In this document: one piece after another, positions 62,401 through 64,000 of the stretch
Numbering within the stretch: the first letter of the stretch is position 1
Layout: each line of letters begins with the position of its first letter
Source of the DNA: Orthonyx spaldingii
Lineage: Eukaryota; Chordata; Aves; Passeriformes; Orthonychidae
DNA: 64,000 bases
NCBI GenBank assembly: GCA_013397795.1
Contig: VZTJ01000242.1
Coordinates: 476,419-540,418, forward strand
Direction of reading: 5' to 3'
Made by a program: the position numbers and the translations under genes
Notes under the pieces: model-generated
Databases searched by the model: none
Seen by the model: only the letters and a program-made list of their open reading frames with translations
What the model was told of the DNA's origin: nothing

Positions 62401-63704
62401 CCACAACTAGTAGTAGTAAATACGATGCTTAAATCAACTACCAAGCAATTACAGTGAAATTATGAAGAAGAAGTTAAAATTTTTAATGATTTTCTGGACA
62501 TAAAGGGCTGCAGAACTATTTAAAGTCTGAAGTATCATTAAAAGAAGGGACTGGTGCTGCTAGAAACATAGCAATCAAAATCTATAAATAACAGTCAGGA
62601 AGCAGATGCTAACACTGCCTGCACTGGTCTTCAGAAAATTCATGAACTTGGTAATCAGTTTCTATATTCAGCCACAGCGGAGAAAAAAAGCATTACAAAT
62701 GAGAAGCACTTCAGAGAAATCTTTAGATGTGAACGGAAACAATTTGAAGGAAAAAAACTCTGAAGCCATTAACAGGAGAGCTTATCTTAATTACTTTTAA
62801 AATACCTGCATTTTATCCTATAACTTGAGCTTAGAAAAGGCGTTTTAGCTTTTCAACCAGAAAAACCATGATTCAGGATTCTACTCTCACCATCAGAAGA
62901 CTAGGGCTTCAAAATTCTTTCAGAAGTGGACCCTGCACACAGATTTGCAATATGGAGATGCACAGGTCACAAAATACTTAGATTCAGAGATATTTTAGCA
63001 TAAGTGATACTCATAACTCACACAGAAGGCCCTTTAAGATCAACACACAGCATTTAAAAACAATCCATTTCTCCCCCAAAACCTAGGCATTCTACTGGAA
63101 AGGGGATGAAAGACAGAGATGAATGTTTGGAACACATCCGCATTACACACAGCACCAGATTTATACACTGCTCCTTTCACCTTTTCCAGGCTCTGTATTT
63201 GACTAAGCAGTGACCTGAAAAAATCCCCCACCATATCATTCTACAACAGCCCTGAGACTGGTAAAAATGTTGATCAGAACCAAGTCATTGCTTTCACGTG
63301 TGTCTGGAATGAAGGTACATACGAACTAAACCTAAATATTTCAAGCTTTCTTTGGAACTTGAACAGAGCTAGCAAAGCCCCCCTGACTGATGAGATATAC
63401 ATCCAGCAATTCAGTCACCTATGGAACAGGAATGAAGACAAAATGACAAAAATGTATACATGAAGGTACACATGAATACAAAGTCATGTCTGCCTCAACC
63501 AGAATTACTACTGGCTACACTTCATAAGACATACTTAAGCTTTCCACATTTTCAGATGTATCTCAGGTAGGAATACGATCACAGACCAGCCTGGGATGGA
63601 GAATCCAGTATTTTTTATTTCTATCTGCCCCAGCCCTGAAAAACCACACAAACCTGGAAAACATTGCTGAAAACCTCATTTGTGTATTATCAACTTGAAG
63701 CAGA

Positions 63705-63908
63705 TGATCTGAGGGTGGTGAGACACTAGAATGGGTTGCCCAGACAAGCTGTGGATGCCCCCTCCCTGGAAGTGTTCAAGATCAGGTTAGACAGAGCTCT
63801 GGGCAATCTGGTCCAGTGTAAGGTATCCTGTGCATGGAAGGGATTTGGAATTGGATGATCTTTCAGATCCCTTCCAACCCAGACCATTCTATCCTTCTGT
63901 GATTCTTT
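63705..63908 (+). mobile_element. CR1 LINE fragment, 3' end
   Basis: Plus-strand CR1 3' end of about 200 bp, antisense to PIGG. It includes the RT C-terminal 'gttgcccagacaagctgtgg' segment (63735-63754), a 'ggatgatctttcagatccct' box (63855-63874) and a terminal 'cattctatccttctgtgattct'-type tail. Strongly 5'-truncated. Confidence 0.92.
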
Positions 63909-64000
63909 GAGACTATCCACCTGGAGAAGAAATGTGTCATCTATTGTCATTGCTCTCCATGCTACTGAAGTGGAATATATGTAAATTTTATGCAGGTCTA

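Larger units (their letters stand above)
58016..64000 (-). other. PIGG: PIGG intron (partial), at least 6 kb
   Basis: Precedes the exon at 58015-57561, phase 0. No earlier PIGG exon was recognised up to the window edge. The membrane-rich exon that should come before it would give a clear hydrophobic open frame, and none is present. Minus-strand frames at 61371-61613 and 63040-63234 do not resemble PIGG. Confidence 0.7.

Noticed and set aside
63040..63234. 64-codon minus-strand frame as an earlier PIGG exon
   Set aside because: Hydrophilic and without any PIGG motif; treated as intron.
1..64000. CRISPR arrays, bacterial-type operons, rRNA, tRNA genes
   Set aside because: No regularly spaced repeats, no ribosome-binding-site operons and no RNA gene signature seen; the window is vertebrate nuclear DNA.

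Overview
The window looks like nuclear DNA of a bird. It is AT-rich, almost entirely non-coding, and carries many truncated CR1 LINE copies. One solo LTR resembles avian endogenous retroviral LTRs, and two exons clearly encode a vertebrate GPI-anchor enzyme. CR1 also occurs in turtles and crocodilians, so 'bird' is the best reading and the species cannot be named from this sequence.

The only host gene I can name is PIGG (GPI ethanolamine phosphate transferase 2) on the minus strand. It is represented by two adjacent internal exons at 58015-57561 and 50676-50485, joined across a 6.9 kb phase-2 intron. Both encode parts of the C-terminal multi-pass membrane region. Earlier exons should lie beyond 64000. 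I could not find the last exons at lower coordinates.

Layout: 1-4600 is non-coding with two CR1 pieces. 4615-5515 is a CpG island interrupted by a 443-base assembly gap, and is the only promoter-like region. 5516-16418 is featureless. 16495-18213 is a large sense-strand CR1 reverse-transcriptase fragment. 18.8-21.7 kb holds three phase-compatible exon-like segments on the plus strand, which I cannot assign to any family (speculative). 24726-25099 is a minus-strand solo LTR with a perfect 6-bp target duplication. 25.8-35.9 kb carries five more CR1 copies in both orientations. 35.9-44.6 kb is repeat-poor and featureless. 44570-47385 is the most complete CR1, with an ORF1 GDSL-type esterase motif, endonuclease and RT pieces, and an internal deletion. 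47.4-64 kb is PIGG intronic or downstream DNA with two PIGG exons, two antisense CR1 fragments and a degenerate minisatellite-like patch.

Apart from PIGG, and CR1/LTR parts that are all decayed, most open frames in the window are chance ORFs. No convincing new biological system is visible. The items most worth checking are the 18.8-21.7 kb exon chain, the CpG island hidden by the gap, the location of the missing PIGG 3' exons and the solo LTR.
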